A stretch of 49,933 nt of DNA, taken from the NCBI GenBank assembly GCA_021802585.1, contig JAJZRQ010000012.1, positions 1 to 49,933 on the forward strand, written 5' to 3'. Source of the stretch: Chloroflexota bacterium. Lineage in GTDB: Bacteria > Chloroflexota > Limnocylindria > Limnocylindrales > CSP1-4. Under the pieces are notes generated by a model. It was given only the letters and a program-made list of their open reading frames with translations, was not told the DNA's origin and ran no database searches. This document shows, piece by piece, positions 43,994-49,933 of the stretch. A program made the translations under genes and the position numbers. Position 1 is the first letter of the stretch, and every line of letters starts with the position of its first letter.

Positions 43994-44647
43994 TCAGGCC
44001 GGAGGCCGGCGGGGAAGGTCGTCCCGCGTGTCGACGTCCCGGAGCGAATCGCCCGCCGGGTCGAAGGCGCACCAGCGCTCCGGTTCGAGGACTCCCGCGC
44101 GGAGCCGGCCGAAGAGCCCGACGAGGCTCCGCGTGCCCCCGGCGAGCGCGACGGCAGCCGCCGGACGGGCCGTCGCGACGCGGAGGGCGACCGGCAGGGC
44201 CCGAAGGCGCCCGTCCTCCTCGAGCCCGACAACATCGAGGTCCGGGCCGCCGGCCGTGGGCTCGAGCCAGCGGAGGAGCTCCCCGAGGAGCGCCGGACGA
44301 AGGCTCGGCTGGTCGCCCCCGACGAGGACGGCGAACGGCTGCGACGCCGCCGCGAGGCCCGCCGCGAGGCCCGCCAGCGGTCCCTGGCCGGCGATTGCGT
44401 CGTGGGCGACGACGACGGGCACGACGACGTCGCACGGCGGCACGGGCGGGGGCACGCCCGGGGCGACGACGACGACGACCTCGGCCGTCACCTCGGCGAC
44501 CGCGCGGATCGCGCGGTGGAGGAGCGGCTGTCCGTCGATCTCGGCGGCCAGCTTGTCGCCGCCGAAACGGGTCGATCGTCCCCCGGCGAGGACGATCCCC
44601 GTCGCTCGCGCGGGGGCGGCCTTGTCGTCGCCGGGACGGCCGGTCAC
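43994..44647 (-). CDS. mobA: Molybdenum cofactor guanylyltransferase
   Basis: This 217-residue nucleotidyltransferase has the N-terminal motif GIVLAGGRSTRFGGDKLAAEI (LAGG 20-23, R27, K32) and VGGDQPSLRP as the metal-binding GD site. It attaches GMP to molybdopterin to make the guanine-dinucleotide cofactor of formate dehydrogenases and related Mo/W enzymes. The GTG overlaps the selB stop by four bases (GTGA). Its place directly after selB links the Mo cofactor with selenocysteine insertion, as expected if a Sec-containing formate dehydrogenase is the shared client. Confidence 0.9.
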   Translation of the reverse strand: MTGRPGDDKAAPARATGIVLAGGRSTRFGGDKLAAEIDGQPLLHRAIRAVAEVTAEVVVVVAPGVPPPVPPCDVVVPVVVAHDAIAGQGPLAGLAAGLAAASQPFAVLVGGDQPSLRPALLGELLRWLEPTAGGPDLDVVGLEEDGRLRALPVALRVATARPAAAVALAGGTRSLVGLFGRLRAGVLEPERWCAFDPAGDSLRDVDTRDDLPRRPPA

Positions 44648-46524
44648 CCCGCGGCCCGGGGCCCGCGCACGTGGCCGGCCGGCGTCCGCGCGAGGATCCC
44701 GCGCCGGCCGAGCTCCTCGAGGAGCGCCATGACGTACTTCCGGCTCGTTCCGGTGGCGTCCCGGAGGGCCGCCGGGGTGAGCGGGCCGGGGGTGGCGAGG
44801 TCGAGGGCCATCTCCTGCAGTCGCGCGAACGCGGGGGCCGACCAGGCGAGGTCCTCCTCGACGGGGACGATCCGGCCGGCGGCCTCGAGCGCCCGGATCC
44901 CGGCGGGCGGGCAGCCCGCCGCGCGCGCCGCGCCCGCGAGCGCGGGCGGCGCCGGCACGTCGAGGGCGACCGCGAGCCGGTCCATCGCTGCGAGGACGGC
45001 GGCGGGCAGCCCGACCGACCGGCCCGGCAGGTGGACGAGGTCGCCGGCGCGGGCCAGGCTGCCGGCGTCGACGAGCGCGGCGAGGAGCGCCGCCGCGGCA
45101 TCGGCGGCCGCCTCCGCCCCGATCGACGCGCGGCGGCGGAGGGCCCGCGCCAGGTGGTCGCGGAGCCGGGCGTGGGAGACCCCGTCCCCCGGCGCCGCCC
45201 GGACGACCGAGGTCGCCTCTGCCAGGAGGTCGGCCGCGACCCCGGGGGAGAGCACGACCCTGCCGGCTGGCACGGCCGCGCCAGGCGCCAGCCGGGCGAC
45301 CGACGGGTGGGCGCGGGCGAGGCCCCCGTGGAGCGCAAGGAGCGCCGCCCCGTGCTCACCCGGCGTGCCCGCGCGGGCCAGTGCGCCTACCGGCCCGGCT
45401 GTCGCCCGGCGCCACGGCGCCCCGGTCGGCGGACGCGGGTCGAGGACGCGACCACCCGCGAGCGGCTCCGGGGGCGAAGGCCGGCGGAGGACGAAGCGGT
45501 CCCCGGCCGCCGCGGCCACCGGCGCCGCGAGGCGGAGGATCGCCGTCGCCTCACCCCCCGGAAGGTCGTCGACGTCACGCCTCGACCGCCGCAGGACCCC
45601 CTCGACCTGCGCCGTGCCGAGGTGGAGCCGGACCTCCGTGCCGGCCGCCGGCAGCGGGCGACGTCCGCCGGCCGCAAGGTGCGCGGCCGGGTGCAGGGCG
45701 ACGAGAAGCCGGTCGGTCGCGACGACCGCCGGATCGTTCGTGGCGATCGCCCCCCGGGAGATCGCTGCCCGCTCCACGCCGGCGAGGTTCGCGGCGAGGC
45801 GGCCACCCGGGCCGCCGACCTCGACGCCGGCGCCGCGGACCTGGAGCTCGCGCGCCCGGACGACGCTCCCGCCGGGTTCGAGGCGGAGGGTCGTGCCGCG
45901 CGCCAGCGGCCCGCCGCGGAGCGTACCGGTCACCACCGTGCCGCGGCCCTTCACGCCGAAGACCCGGTCGACCGCCAGGCGGGCCGGCCCCGGCGCCCCC
46001 GCCCCATCGGCGCGAGCGCGGTCGCGGAGGTCGGCGAGGGAGGCGACGAGCCGGTCGATCCCCTTCCCGGTGATCCCCGAGACGGGGAGGACCGGCGCCC
46101 CGGTGAGCGTCGTCGAGGCGAGCAGGGCGGCGACCGCCATGCGAACCGCGTCGACCCGGCCGACGTCCACGGCGTCCGTCTTCGTGATCGCGACGACGGC
46201 GTGGCGGAGGCCGAGGGCGGCGAGGAGCTCGACGTGCTCGTGCGTCTGCGCGCGCGGCCCATCGTCGGCCGCCACGACGAGGAGCACGGCGTCGATCTCG
46301 CCCGCCCCGACGAGCATGTTGCCGACGAGCCGGTCGTGACCGGGAACGTCGACAAAGTCGACGACGTCGCCGTCGGGGAGCCGGAGGTGGGCGTATCCGA
46401 CCTCGATCGTCATCCCACGGCGGCGCTCCTCGGGGAGCCGGTCGGCGTCGATCCCGGTGAGCGCGCGGAGGAGCGTCGTCTTCCCGTGGTCGATGTGGCC
46501 GGCGGTGCCGACGACGACGGTCAC
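44644..46524 (-). CDS. selB: Selenocysteine-specific elongation factor
   Basis: This 626-residue translational GTPase has G1 [14 protein letters not shown] (6-19), the SelB-type effector [20 protein letters not shown]3 [13 protein letters not shown] and G4 ITKTD. The segment [19 protein letters not shown] begins the beta-barrel domain 2. The C-terminal about 250 residues form winged-helix domains, including [20 protein letters not shown], needed to bind SECIS RNA. It delivers Sec-tRNA to UGA codons. The GTG at 46524 begins 22 bases after the selA stop. Length is normal for bacterial SelB. Confidence 0.95.
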   Translation of the reverse strand: MTVVVGTAGHIDHGKTTLLRALTGIDADRLPEERRRGMTIEVGYAHLRLPDGDVVDFVDVPGHDRLVGNMLVGAGEIDAVLLVVAADDGPRAQTHEHVELLAALGLRHAVVAITKTDAVDVGRVDAVRMAVAALLASTTLTGAPVLPVSGITGKGIDRLVASLADLRDRARADGAGAPGPARLAVDRVFGVKGRGTVVTGTLRGGPLARGTTLRLEPGGSVVRARELQVRGAGVEVGGPGGRLAANLAGVERAAISRGAIATNDPAVVATDRLLVALHPAAHLAAGGRRPLPAAGTEVRLHLGTAQVEGVLRRSRRDVDDLPGGEATAILRLAAPVAAAAGDRFVLRRPSPPEPLAGGRVLDPRPPTGAPWRRATAGPVGALARAGTPGEHGAALLALHGGLARAHPSVARLAPGAAVPAGRVVLSPGVAADLLAEATSVVRAAPGDGVSHARLRDHLARALRRRASIGAEAAADAAAALLAALVDAGSLARAGDLVHLPGRSVGLPAAVLAAMDRLAVALDVPAPPALAGAARAAGCPPAGIRALEAAGRIVPVEEDLAWSAPAFARLQEMALDLATPGPLTPAALRDATGTSRKYVMALLEELGRRGILARTPAGHVRGPRAAG

Positions 46525-46546
46525 GGCCGTGCCCGGCCCAGGCGCC

Positions 46547-47914
46547 TCATCGGGCGCCCTCGGCCGCGACGACCGCCCGCTCGATCGCCGCGCGCAGCTC
46601 CGCGTCCTCGCGGGGCTCGACCGTCCGGAGGTCGAGGACCACCCGGCCGTCCTCGATCCGCCCGACGACCGCGGGATCGCCGCGCCGCAGGGCAACGAGG
46701 AGACGGTCGGCCGAGCGGGCCCCGAGGGCGAGCCCGAACGAGGGGAGCGTGGCGCCCGGCAGCGATCCTCCACCGGTCGCGGAGCGCAGCGGCACGACGT
46801 TCGCCCCGGACAGGCCGGCGGCGACGGCGTCGGCTCGGGCCCGCAGCTCGCCGGGGGTTGTCGCGATCATCCGCCACACGGGGATCTCGCGCGTCGCCAG
46901 CCCGGCGCGATGGAGGCCGAGGGTGGCCGCCACCGCGGCGAGCGTCGCCTTGTCGGGGCGCATCGCACGCGCGAGGGGGTCCCGCCGGAGCCGTGCGACC
47001 AGGGCGGCCCGCCCGACGACGAGCCCCGCCTGGGGCCCGCCGACGAGCTTGTCGCCGGAGAACGTCACGAGGTCGGCGCCGGCAGCCAGGCGCTCGGCCG
47101 GGGTCGGCTCGTGGGCGAGGCCGAAGGCCGCGGTGTCGAGGAAGGCCCCGCTGCCGAGGTCGTCGACGACGAGCGCGCCGTGACGGTGGGCGAGCGCGGC
47201 CAGCTCCGCGGGGTCCGGCGCCTCGACGAACCCGGCCATGGCGAAGTTGCTGGGATGGACCCGGAGGACGATCGCCGCCCGGCCGTCGCGGAGCGGCTCC
47301 TCGTAGTCCTCCACCCGCGTGCGGTTCGTCGTGCCGACCTCGACGAGCCGTGCCCCGGCGCGGCGGACGACCTCCGGGATCCGGACGCCGCCGCCGATCT
47401 CGACGAGCTCGCCGCGCCCGACGATGACCGCCTTCCGGCCGGCGAGCCCGACGGCGAGAGCGAGCGCCGCGGCGCCGTTGCCCACGACGAGCGCGTCCTC
47501 CGCGCCGGTGAGGGCGACGAGGTGCTCCTCGGCGACGCGGTAGCGGCGGCCGCGGCGGCCGGTCTCCCGGTCGAGCTCGAGGAGCAGCGGCTCGCGCGCG
47601 GCCGCCTCGGCGGCCCGGATCGCCGCCTCCGGCCACGGCGCCCGGCCCAGGTTCGTGTGGACGATCACGCCGGTCGCGTTGACCGCGCGCGACGGGAAGG
47701 CGTCGGCGACGTGGGCGGCAAGCCGGGCGAGCACCTCGTCGGCGAGCGCCTCGAGCGGCCGCGGGCGATCGCCGGCCGCCAGCCGACGCCGCTCGTCGCC
47801 GACGGCCGCGCGAGCCGCCGACACGAGGGCCTCGGGGGCGCGCGTCCCGGCGCGCGCGCGGAGGAGCGCGAGGACGCGTTCGACGCTCGGCGGCCGGGGG
47901 CGGGTCGGGGTCAT
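46547..47914 (-). CDS. selA: L-seryl-tRNA(Sec) selenium transferase
   Basis: This 455-residue PLP enzyme has [19 protein letters not shown] (76-94) and the PLP-lysine motif [18 protein letters not shown] with K289. Together these are the SelA signature, distinguishing it from other fold-I enzymes. It converts seryl-tRNA(Sec) to selenocysteyl-tRNA(Sec) with selenophosphate. The ATG at 47914 is 19 bases after the 3' end of the tRNA-Sec gene, so the tRNA and mRNA may be cut from one transcript. An open frame that reaches into the tRNA gene gives no better start. selD is not present in the window. Confidence 0.95.
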   Translation of the reverse strand: MTPTRPRPPSVERVLALLRARAGTRAPEALVSAARAAVGDERRRLAAGDRPRPLEALADEVLARLAAHVADAFPSRAVNATGVIVHTNLGRAPWPEAAIRAAEAAAREPLLLELDRETGRRGRRYRVAEEHLVALTGAEDALVVGNGAAALALAVGLAGRKAVIVGRGELVEIGGGVRIPEVVRRAGARLVEVGTTNRTRVEDYEEPLRDGRAAIVLRVHPSNFAMAGFVEAPDPAELAALAHRHGALVVDDLGSGAFLDTAAFGLAHEPTPAERLAAGADLVTFSGDKLVGGPQAGLVVGRAALVARLRRDPLARAMRPDKATLAAVAATLGLHRAGLATREIPVWRMIATTPGELRARADAVAAGLSGANVVPLRSATGGGSLPGATLPSFGLALGARSADRLLVALRRGDPAVVGRIEDGRVVLDLRTVEPREDAELRAAIERAVVAAEGAR

Positions 47915-47933
47915 GGCATCGATGATCGCAGGC

Positions 47934-48030
47934 TGGCGGGAGCGCATGGGAGTCGAACCCACCCGGCCGCGTCACCCGCGACCGCACCGGTGTTGAAGAC
48001 CGGGGCCGCCACCGGGCGACAACCGCTCCC
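47934..48030 (-). tRNA. selC: tRNA-Sec (anticodon UCA), CCA encoded
   Basis: The minus-strand 97-base gene has acceptor stem GGGAGCG/CGCTCCC, discriminator G and encoded CCA. The D arm has 6 base pairs (GTCGCC/GGCGGC) and a 4-base loop. The anticodon arm is CCGGT-CTTCAAC-ACCGG with anticodon TCA at 47994-47996. The long variable arm GGTCGCG/CGCGGCC has a 5-base loop, and the T arm has TTCGACT. These are the features of bacterial tRNA(Sec). The eighth acceptor pair is G-G, where bacterial tRNA(Sec) normally pairs to give an 8+5 helix. A -10-like TACCAT lies 8 bases before the 5' end. Confidence 0.95.
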
Positions 48031-48038
48031 GGGACGCG

Positions 48039-48044
48039 ATGGTA
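48039..48044 (-). promoter_or_regulatory. -10 box TACCAT of selC
   Basis: Minus-strand TACCAT ends eight bases before the first base of mature tRNA-Sec. Transcription would start at or within a base or two of the mature 5' end, so little or no 5' leader processing would be needed. It probably drives selC-selA-selB-mobA. Confidence 0.5.
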
Positions 48045-48061
48045 GCGCGGGCGCGCGATGC

Positions 48062-48080
48062 CGGCCGACAGGTGTCGGCC
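48062..48080. other. Inverted repeat upstream of selC
   Basis: GGCCGACA and TGTCGGCC form an 8-bp inverted repeat almost without a spacer, at the edge of the tandem repeats. It could be a weak terminator for the solute-binding gene or a binding site. Confidence 0.4.
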
Positions 48081-48189
48081 GACAGGTCGCGGGGCGGCGG
48101 GATCGCCGGATCTGCCGGCCGACAGGTCGCGGGGCGGCGGGATCGCCGGATCTGCCGGCCGACAGGTCGCGGGGCGGCGGGATCGCCGG
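48076..48189. repeat. 40-bp tandem repeat, nearly three copies
   Basis: Copies start at 48076, 48116 and 48156 and are identical by eye until the third diverges at 48190. A short copy of the first 12 bases precedes them at 48062. There are no spacers, so it is not CRISPR. The array fills the 174-base gap between selC and the end of the solute-binding protein gene. Confidence 0.9.
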
Positions 48190-48204
48190 CTGGCACCCTC
48201 GGGA

Positions 48205-49395
48205 TCAGCGGCCGTTCGCGGCGTTCATCGCCGAGCAGGCGGTGCGGACCGCCTTCGGGGCGTTCGCCCCGCCCAGCACGACCTTCTCGACCGCCGTCCG
48301 GAACGGCTGCCAGTAGGCGTCGATCGCGCTGCCCGTCGGCCGGGTCCTGCCGGCCGCCACCGCCTTGGCGAAGTCGGCGCCGAGCGGGTCGGTGCTCGTG
48401 ACGAGCGCATCGGCGGGGACGTGGACGGCGTTCGTCGCCCACGTCCGCTGGGCGGCCCGATCCGAGAGCGCGAGGGCCACCTTCGTCGCGAACGCGGCGT
48501 TCGGTCGCCGCGCGTTGACGAACCAGCCGTCGAGGCTGACCATCGGCCGCGAGGCGCCAGCCGGGCCCGACGGGAGGAGGGCGAGGCCGAGGTCCGGGCC
48601 GACGGCCGCGCGGAGCTCGGCGCCGATCCAGTTGCCGTCGATGATCGCGTCCAGCCGGCCCGCCTCGAAGTCGCCCTCCATCTGCCCGTAGTGGCCAATC
48701 GTGTACGCCGTCGCGCCGTCGAGCTCGAGCCGGCGGAGGTAGGCGAGGGCGTCGGCGACGCCCGGCGTCCGATCGGCGACGCAGCGGTACGTCGAGTCGA
48801 TGATCCGGCCGCCGAACGCCGGGAAGAAGCCGGCGACGAAGTACGAGTCGGCGACGAAGCCGAGCCTGAGACCACCACGCACGGCCTCCAGCAGGGCGTC
48901 GGTCGTGGCGGGCACGGCCGCGACCCTCCCGGGGCGGTAGTAGAGCGCCAGCACCTTCGTGGACTCGGGGATCATGTAGAAGCGGCCCGCGATGCGCGCT
49001 CCTTCGCGGGCCCTCGTGGTCAGCGAGGCGACGCGCGACTCCACCGCCGCCGTCACGTCCCGGAGCAGGCCGGCGCGCACCTCCGTCCCGAGCCGATCGT
49101 TGCTCGAGATGAACAGGTCCGGGCCGTGCGCAGGATCGGCCTCGAACCGCGCGTACAGGTCGCCGAACGCCTGCCGCACGACGGTGAACCGCACGTTCGG
49201 GAACCGCGGGCGGACCGCGGCCAGCACGGTCTGGAAGGCCCACTCCTCGGCGGAGCCCGCAACGTAGTTGTGCCAGATCGTGAGCCGCGCGGAGCGCGCG
49301 TCGACGATCGTGCCGGCGGCGGGAGGCGGGCCGGCGCTCCCGATCGCTCCAACCGCGATCACGAGGGCCGCGGCCACGCCCAGGACCTTCCTCAT
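48205..49395 (-). CDS. Extracellular solute-binding protein (sugar ABC type), orphan
   Basis: This 396-residue protein has a Sec signal peptide ([22 protein letters not shown]) without a lipobox cysteine. The mature part follows the family-1 solute-binding pattern ([45 protein letters not shown]-like C-terminus). It resembles maltose-binding proteins with the usual two lobes. No permease or ATPase is adjacent, so it is an orphan binding protein, or its partners lie outside the window. In a bacterium without an outer membrane a non-lipid-anchored version would be free; this may be relevant to envelope type. AGGTGG precedes the ATG at 49395. Confidence 0.85.
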   Translation of the reverse strand: MRKVLGVAAALVIAVGAIGSAGPPPAAGTIVDARSARLTIWHNYVAGSAEEWAFQTVLAAVRPRFPNVRFTVVRQAFGDLYARFEADPAHGPDLFISSNDRLGTEVRAGLLRDVTAAVESRVASLTTRAREGARIAGRFYMIPESTKVLALYYRPGRVAAVPATTDALLEAVRGGLRLGFVADSYFVAGFFPAFGGRIIDSTYRCVADRTPGVADALAYLRRLELDGATAYTIGHYGQMEGDFEAGRLDAIIDGNWIGAELRAAVGPDLGLALLPSGPAGASRPMVSLDGWFVNARRPNAAFATKVALALSDRAAQRTWATNAVHVPADALVTSTDPLGADFAKAVAAGRTRPTGSAIDAYWQPFRTAVEKVVLGGANAPKAVRTACSAMNAANGR

Positions 49396-49566
49396 CGGGC
49401 CACCTCGCCGAGCGTCCCGCGACGGAGCGCGGCGACGTCGATCGGGGCAGGTCGGTCTCGCCAGTGGCTCCGCGCGGTCCCGGCGGCCGGTTCATGGCCC
49501 GCGCGTCGACGCCCTCCCGCCGGGCGGCACGATGGGCGGCGCCGCGCATGCTGGCGAGAGCCGAAC

Positions 49567-49635
49567 GGCCCCCGGCGCCATGGGGCCGTGCCGAGCGTCG
49601 TGGCCGTGCGCGGCCGCGCCCCGGCGCCACGGGGC
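49567..49635. repeat. Two copies of a CCCCGGCGCCA(T/C)GGGG hairpin element
   Basis: The core differs by a single base between copies at 49567-49587 and 49618-49635, which suggests a duplicated site that might bind a protein. Confidence 0.5.
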
Positions 49636-49725
49636 CGCGCCGGCCGCCGGACCGCGCCCGGCCGCCGCGGGCGCCCCGTGCCGGCCGTCGCGGCGCGAGG
49701 TCTATGCCCCGACGGCGGCGTCGGC

Positions 49726-49731
49726 TACGCT
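49726..49731 (+). promoter_or_regulatory. -10 box TACGCT of the terminal zinc-ribbon gene
   Basis: TACGCT lies 35 bases before the GTG at 49761, with a GGAGGGGAG ribosome site in between. This is a leadered gene. Confidence 0.5.
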
Positions 49732-49760
49732 GTCGCGGTCGGAGACGGAGGGGAGTACCG

Positions 49761-49933
49761 GTGATCTGCGCGAGCTGCGGCGCGGAGAACGATCCGGGGC
49801 GGAAGTTCTGCCTGGAGTGCGGCGCGCCGTTCGCCTCCGCCTGCGGGACGTGCGGGTCGCCGAACCCGCCGGCGGCGAAGTTCTGCGGCGAGTGCGGGAC
49901 GCGCCTCGGCGTGTCGGCCGGCGGCGCCGCGGC
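49761..49933 (+). CDS. Double zinc-ribbon protein, probably N-terminus of an adenylate/guanylate cyclase (partial)
   Basis: The gene runs off the window after 57 codons. The start GTG at 49761 follows GGAGGGGAG. Four CxxC pairs are visible in this order: CASC, CLEC, CGTC, CGEC. They form two treble-clef DZR ribbons, separated by NDPGRKF and NPPAAKF. In high-GC soil bacteria this N-terminus usually leads into a class-III cyclase with AAA and TPR regions, but that part is not in the window, so the full function is inferred. Confidence 0.75.
   Translation, partial: MICASCGAENDPGRKFCLECGAPFASACGTCGSPNPPAAKFCGECGTRLGVSAGGAA

Larger units (their letters stand above)
49396..49760. other. Divergent region with two GC hairpins
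   Basis: This 365-base gap contains two related imperfect palindromes: 49567-49587 (GGCCCC ... GGGGCC) and 49618-49635 (GCCCC ... GGGGC), each around a GGCGCCA core. A TACGCT box at 49726-49731 belongs to the plus-strand gene. No coding frame here has family support. Confidence 0.5.

Noticed and set aside
48076-48189. Possible CRISPR array
   Set aside because: Copies are directly adjacent with no variable spacers, and no cas gene is in the window.

Overview
The window is very GC-rich DNA (above 70% by eye) that is almost fully coding on both strands. Genes are short-spaced, many starts are GTG (one is TTG), and many junctions are 4-base ATGA/GTGA overlaps. The gene content fits a free-living, high-GC, heterotrophic bacterium. 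Relevant markers are OpcA with G6PDH, a short-form 6-phosphogluconate dehydrogenase, a deazaflavin-type oxidoreductase, a DZR zinc-ribbon protein of the kind that begins many cyclases, and several sugar-binding proteins. My best guess is a Chloroflexota lineage (Limnocylindria-like) or a neighbouring high-GC phylum. This is inference; no 16S or marker tree is available here.

Layout. 1-4.2 kb: the end of an unknown gene, a YjbQ-family protein, a beta-hydroxyacid dehydrogenase, a wrecked SMP-30/gluconolactonase gene, a MtnX-like HAD phosphatase, and an EamA transporter. 4-7.6 kb (minus strand): an ABC-2 export module (ATPase and two permeases), then a 167-aa protein with an internal repeat and a 51-aa membrane peptide. 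7.8-13.2 kb: psuG and an S9 peptidase fired from a 38-bp divergent promoter, a ferritin-VIT1 fusion, and a PfkB kinase. 13.3-28.5 kb (plus strand): a central-carbon block of tkt, rpiB, a sugar ABC uptake system without its ATPase, a SIS-domain isomerase/deaminase, pgi, gnd, zwf, opcA, pgl, a 44-aa membrane peptide and citrate synthase. Together these cover the oxidative pentose-phosphate branch and the entry of hexose or amino sugar. Transaldolase is missing from the block.

28.6-38.6 kb: an MFS transporter, a GNAT, a P-loop-degenerate kinase-like protein, a lipoprotein, a second EamA, an SbcD/SbcC-like pair with a membrane hairpin in the SMC-like subunit, a CxxC zinc-ribbon protein, an S51 peptidase and an RDD protein. 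38.7-42.0 kb (minus strand): a three-gene operon of a cyclic-2,3-DPG-synthetase-like GTPase, ornithine carbamoyltransferase and carbamate kinase. 42.7-48.0 kb (minus strand): a selenocysteine locus, tRNA-Sec, selA, selB, then mobA, then a Ddn-like oxidoreductase and a metallo-beta-lactamase-fold protein. The window closes with an orphan sugar-binding protein and the start of a zinc-ribbon protein.

Two system-level signals stand out. First, selenocysteine insertion is coupled to the molybdenum cofactor gene mobA, which points to a Sec-containing Mo/W enzyme such as formate dehydrogenase elsewhere in the genome. Second, a TAnnnT-type -10 box recurs 6-8 nt upstream of start codons, implying widespread leaderless transcription; the same box sits 8 nt upstream of the mature 5' end of tRNA-Sec. 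Tandem repeats of 39-40 bp occur at three places around the Sec locus.
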